Shown one piece after another: positions 61,388 to 64,000 of a stretch of 64,000 nt of DNA; the first letter of the stretch is position 1; each line of letters starts with the position of its first letter. Below the pieces are notes generated by a model, which was not told the DNA's origin, ran no database searches, and saw nothing but the letters and a program-made list of their open reading frames with translations. The position numbers and the translations under genes are program-made. The DNA is from Natrinema sp046097095 (GTDB lineage Archaea; Halobacteriota; Halobacteria; Halobacteriales; Natrialbaceae): positions 2,232,001-2,296,000 of the forward strand of contig NZ_CP175698.1 in the NCBI RefSeq assembly GCF_046097095.1, in the 5' to 3' direction.

Positions 61388-61933
61388 ATGACCGATTCCG
61401 TCCGCGTGACCCTCGAGGGGAACGACGACGCGACGTCAGTCACCGTCTACGGCGACGAGGGCGACGTGTCGACCGATGACGCAACCTTCCGGTTCAGCGT
61501 CGGCGACGGCGCGGAGACCGTCTCCGGCGACGCCGCGCCCGCAGACGAGACCGAATCCGGTGCTCCTCGTCACATTGCACCGCTCGCGGACGTGCCGACC
61601 GACGGGACGCTCCGATGCGAGGCCCGGTCGGGCGACCGTGGGACGGAACTAATCCTCCGGCGCGAGGGCGAGGCGGTTTCCGCGTGGCGAAACTCCTGTC
61701 CGCACGAGCCCGAGGTGCGACTCGACCCTGGTCCCGGCGCGATCGTCCGCGACGATCGACTGGTCTGTCACGAACACGGCGCGCGCTTCGAGTGCGGCGA
61801 CGGCGTCTGTACGGCCGGCCCCTGTCGCGGCGACGCACTCGAGTCGATCGCGGTCGCCGTTCGAGACGGGGCCGTGTACCTGACCGACGACCGGTTCGAT
61901 TCGTGCCGGCGGCTCGACGAAGCCACCGCGTAA
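61388..61933 (+). CDS. Rieske [2Fe-2S] protein with N-terminal extension
   Basis: 181 aa. The C-terminal domain (residues about 60-181) is a Rieske ferredoxin: first ligand pair SCPHEPEVRLD (CxH near 105) and second LVCHEHGARFECGDG (CxxH near 126), followed by the cysteine pair VCTAGPC, as in soluble nitrite-reductase/dioxygenase-type ferredoxins. Residues about 1-55 (RVTLEGNDDATSVTVYGDEG and an acidic stretch) are an unfamiliar beta-like extension. No membrane anchor, so a cytoplasmic electron carrier. Partner oxygenase or reductase is not near. Confidence 0.9.
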   Translation: MTDSVRVTLEGNDDATSVTVYGDEGDVSTDDATFRFSVGDGAETVSGDAAPADETESGAPRHIAPLADVPTDGTLRCEARSGDRGTELILRREGEAVSAWRNSCPHEPEVRLDPGPGAIVRDDRLVCHEHGARFECGDGVCTAGPCRGDALESIAVAVRDGAVYLTDDRFDSCRRLDEATA

Positions 61934-62046
61934 CGCTTCGACATCGCATTCGAGCTACGTCTCTCGTTACCGTCCGAGCGGTTCGAAGACTGCCGGCTCG
62001 CGTCTGTCCGCGTTCCCGCCGACCGGCGTAGCTGCGTCGCTTGCGC

Positions 62047-62928
62047 CTACGACTCAAGCCAGTTCGGTACGGCGTTGACCGACTCGAGCACCGCCGACGC
62101 GCCCGCCGCCTCGTACTTTCGGCGGCCCTCCTCGCCGGTCAGTCCGCCGGTCAGGACGCCGACGCCGCGGTACTCGCGGCCCGGATCGGCCTCGCTCGCG
62201 TTGACCGCCGTCCGAACGTCGTCTAGCGTGTCGCCGACGAAGGCGACCGCGTCGGCGTCGAACCGCGCTGCGAGCGTCGTCAGTGCCCGCGGGTGGGGCT
62301 TGCCTTCCTCCCAGTCGTCCATCGTGAAGCGCCGCTCGACCGGGATTGCGTCGTCGAGCCCCACACGATCGAGGGCGATCTCGGCCTCGGCCGCCGGCCG
62401 CCCGGTCAGGACTCCCACGTCGTAGCCCTCGAGCAGCCGATCCCGGACCTCTGGCTCGAGCAACACCGGCTCGTCGTGGATGAACCCCGGCGTCTCCCGC
62501 TCGAGATCGGGCTCACCGCCCTCGAGCCCGCGATAGAGTTCGTCGCCGAGATACAGCTGTTGGAAGACGTCGCGCAGGCGCTCGCGATCCCAGCGCTCGC
62601 GGATGCGCTGGGTCGCCCGCGCGCCGATCGCCTCACAGACGACGGTCTCGGCCGCCTCGAGGCCGCCACCCGCAGCTGCGATGTCGTCGGTGAAGGCCTC
62701 GAGCGACCGATCGTACCCCTCCTCGGTCGCCAGCACGTAGAGCGCGGCGGCGTCGGTCAGCTCCCAATCGTTGTTAAACCCGCCCGCGTCTTTGAACTCC
62801 TGAATGTCGCCCTTGCGAATCGTTCGGTCGTGGACTTCCGCAACGGACTCGACGATCGCCCGCCGGTAGGAGTCGGCGACGTCGACGAGCACTCCGTCGA
62901 TGTCTAAGACGACGGCATCTGCGTTCAT
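62047..62928 (-). CDS. HAD-superfamily hydrolase, TIGR01548-like
   Basis: 293 aa. Motif I VVLDIDGVLVDVADSY with the nucleophile Asp near residue 8; motif II in VGVLTGRPAAEAEIA; the motif III Lys in DWEEGKPHPRAL; motif IV in AFVGDTLDDVRTA. Long helical cap (residues about 20-150). TIGR01548 is the closest pattern I recall: archaeal/haloarchaeal HAD IA phosphatases of unknown substrate. Single gene. Confidence 0.9.
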   Translation of the reverse strand: MNADAVVLDIDGVLVDVADSYRRAIVESVAEVHDRTIRKGDIQEFKDAGGFNNDWELTDAAALYVLATEEGYDRSLEAFTDDIAAAGGGLEAAETVVCEAIGARATQRIRERWDRERLRDVFQQLYLGDELYRGLEGGEPDLERETPGFIHDEPVLLEPEVRDRLLEGYDVGVLTGRPAAEAEIALDRVGLDDAIPVERRFTMDDWEEGKPHPRALTTLAARFDADAVAFVGDTLDDVRTAVNASEADPGREYRGVGVLTGGLTGEEGRRKYEAAGASAVLESVNAVPNWLES

Positions 62929-62993
62929 ACCCGTCTAGACGGGACGGCGAGAATAAAGGCGGTCGGATTCGCTCGCGGCCGCCGGCGACCCGA

Positions 62994-63623
62994 TTATAGG
63001 AGCGGCAGTTGCACGCCGACGAGCGCGAACGCCGCGATTCCCAGCCCGAGCGCGTAGCACACGTCGGCCCACACCCACGAGAGGAGATTCGCGACGTAGA
63101 TCACGACGATCACGGGTAGTCCCAGCAAGACGACCGGCGAGCGCCGCCATTCGCTCCGAGATCTGTCCCAGAGCGCCCGCGCGTCGCCCGTGCTCGGAAA
63201 CGCCTGCATCCCGACCGACAGCCCCAGCCAGCCCGAGACGATCGCCATGACGAGCATCCCGCTCGAGGCCCGAACGTCGCCGGTCTTCACGAGGACCGCG
63301 AGCCAGGAAAACGCGGCGAACGCGGCGACGGTGTTGACGACGAACGGCGCGACGCTGATCGCGAACAGCCGTCGATAGCGCGCCGGCTCGCCGTGGCGGA
63401 CGTACCCGGCCGGCACCCCGAAGCCGAAGAACTTGACATCGTATACCGGGACGCCGACGAGACGGCAGGCCAACACGTGCGCGGCTTCGTGGACGACGAT
63501 CCCCGGAGCCGTCCCGAGGCGGACGAGATACCAACCCGCGGTCACGGCGACGCCGATGGCGACGACGATCACCGCGAGTGCGACGAGCCCGCCGATTCCC
63601 TGCACGGCCTGGCTTACGTTCAC
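62994..63623 (-). CDS. M50-like membrane metalloprotease family protein
   Basis: 209 aa with five or six membrane segments. The zinc motif is VVHEAAHVLACRLVG (HEAAH near residue 45-49), inside a helix after the first membrane segment. The second M50 motif would be around FPSTGDARALW (Asp near residue 145), replacing NxxPxxxxDG. The protein is shorter than site-2 proteases and lacks PDZ domains; similar to archaeal DUF3267-type proteins. Intramembrane proteolysis is plausible but unproven. Confidence 0.75.
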   Translation of the reverse strand: MNVSQAVQGIGGLVALAVIVVAIGVAVTAGWYLVRLGTAPGIVVHEAAHVLACRLVGVPVYDVKFFGFGVPAGYVRHGEPARYRRLFAISVAPFVVNTVAAFAAFSWLAVLVKTGDVRASSGMLVMAIVSGWLGLSVGMQAFPSTGDARALWDRSRSEWRRSPVVLLGLPVIVVIYVANLLSWVWADVCYALGLGIAAFALVGVQLPLL

Positions 63624-63710
63624 GATCGCTGAAACGATCCCGCGACTAATAATCCGTTCGACCTGTTTGGATCTCGGTGTCAGCCCCCATTAGCGCTCGC
63701 GTCCGCTCTG

Positions 63711-64000
63711 TCACTCCGGCAGGGGCCGAGCCACGTACAACGTCCCCGTCTCGATCGGCGTTCGCTCGACCGGCACCGCCGGCTGATCGCCGCCGAGCGT
63801 CGTAAACAGAAACTCGGCGTCCGCGTCTCGAGCCACCGCGAGCGCCGGCCGGTGGAGTTCCGGCGGCAGGTTCCGTGCATAGATCGCGTCCGCGCCCGCG
63901 TAGACCGACGGCTCCGGGTCGACGACGTCGTCGCGCACGAAGGTCACACCGTCGGGAACCGCTCGGTCGTGAACGTCCGTCGCAGTGACCGACACCCCGT
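63711..64000 (-). CDS. UPF0146 family protein, C-terminal part
   Basis: Cut by the right window edge, so the N-terminus lies outside; 95 residues are visible. GVSVTATDVHDRAVPDG matches the SAM-binding acidic region of UPF0146 proteins, followed by DAIYARNLPPELHRP and the C-terminal strand TLYVARPLPE. Family members have a class I methyltransferase-like fold of unknown substrate. A GTG at 63995 is in frame but the frame continues upstream, so I take it as internal. Confidence 0.8.
   Translation of the reverse strand, partial: GVSVTATDVHDRAVPDGVTFVRDDVVDPEPSVYAGADAIYARNLPPELHRPALAVARDADAEFLFTTLGGDQPAVPVERTPIETGTLYVARPLPE

Noticed and set aside
1..64000. tRNA, rRNA, CRISPR arrays, complete insertion sequences
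   Set aside because: I looked through the intergenic DNA for cloverleaf, repeat-spacer and inverted-terminal-repeat patterns and found none that convince; short degenerate RNAs could be missed by eye.

Overview
The window is chromosomal DNA of an extremely halophilic archaeon (class Halobacteria; a natrialbacean genus such as Natrinema or Haloterrigena is my guess, not a measurement). The evidence is the high GC content, the very acidic proteins, box-A-like promoters about 25 bases before many starts (leaderless transcription), and archaeal or haloarchaeal signature genes: egsA for sn-glycerol-1-phosphate lipids, Sec61-beta, deoxyhypusine synthase, F420-dependent NADP reductase, HalOD1 and HTH-10 proteins, UPF0146. 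I found no rRNA, tRNA, CRISPR array or intact insertion sequence.

Layout. 1-7.6 kb: N-terminus of a Tat-exported beta-propeller protein, an NAD-dependent epimerase, an M48-like membrane protein without its HExxH motif, egsA, a two-gene ABC-2 exporter and an S9 peptidase. 7.8-26.5 kb: mostly single metabolic genes, including a GT4 glycosyltransferase, a lone trpB, a TRIC-type channel, a lone fused nuoCD, a PAP2 phosphatase, a sulfatase-fold protein, pdxT, secG, thioredoxin, an F420 reductase, GDPD, a lone fused oxidase subunit I/III, Nif3-like, deoxyhypusine synthase, a flavin oxidoreductase and a flavin-binding split-barrel protein. 26.6-27.8 kb: GT2 and a small protein.

About 27.9-32.1 kb is visibly AT-richer than everything around it. 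It carries an McrB/McrC-type restriction pair (McrC has a long C-terminal extension), a divergent 178-aa protein of unknown function, an intergenic region with hairpins, and a truncated reading frame at its right edge. It looks like a horizontally acquired defence island and is the best candidate here for something undescribed.

32.2-46.6 kb is rich in stress, regulation and ion-transport genes: UspA plus ClC, an SRPBCC/alcohol dehydrogenase pair, a DUF1059/FilR1-type regulator pair, HalOD1, a DUF7344-like HTH, a voltage-gated K+ channel ending in a zinc ribbon, a two-domain SRPBCC membrane protein, a LEA/WHy protein, a CaCA exchanger and a ZIP-like protein. Several decayed gene pieces lie between them.

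46.8-54.3 kb is one tightly packed minus-strand peptide/nickel-type ABC operon: binding protein, a 68-aa ORF, two permeases, a fused double ATPase, then a CNNM/CorC-type protein 5 bases further on. A perfect 12-bp palindrome sits between its TATA box and the predicted transcription start, and an HTH-10 regulator that appears to start at ATT lies just upstream. 55.2-64 kb: SLC13-type permease, DUF2391, DJ-1/PfpI, GNAT with zinc ribbon, acyl-CoA synthetase, an acidic protein, a Rieske protein, a HAD hydrolase, an M50-like membrane protease and a truncated UPF0146 gene.
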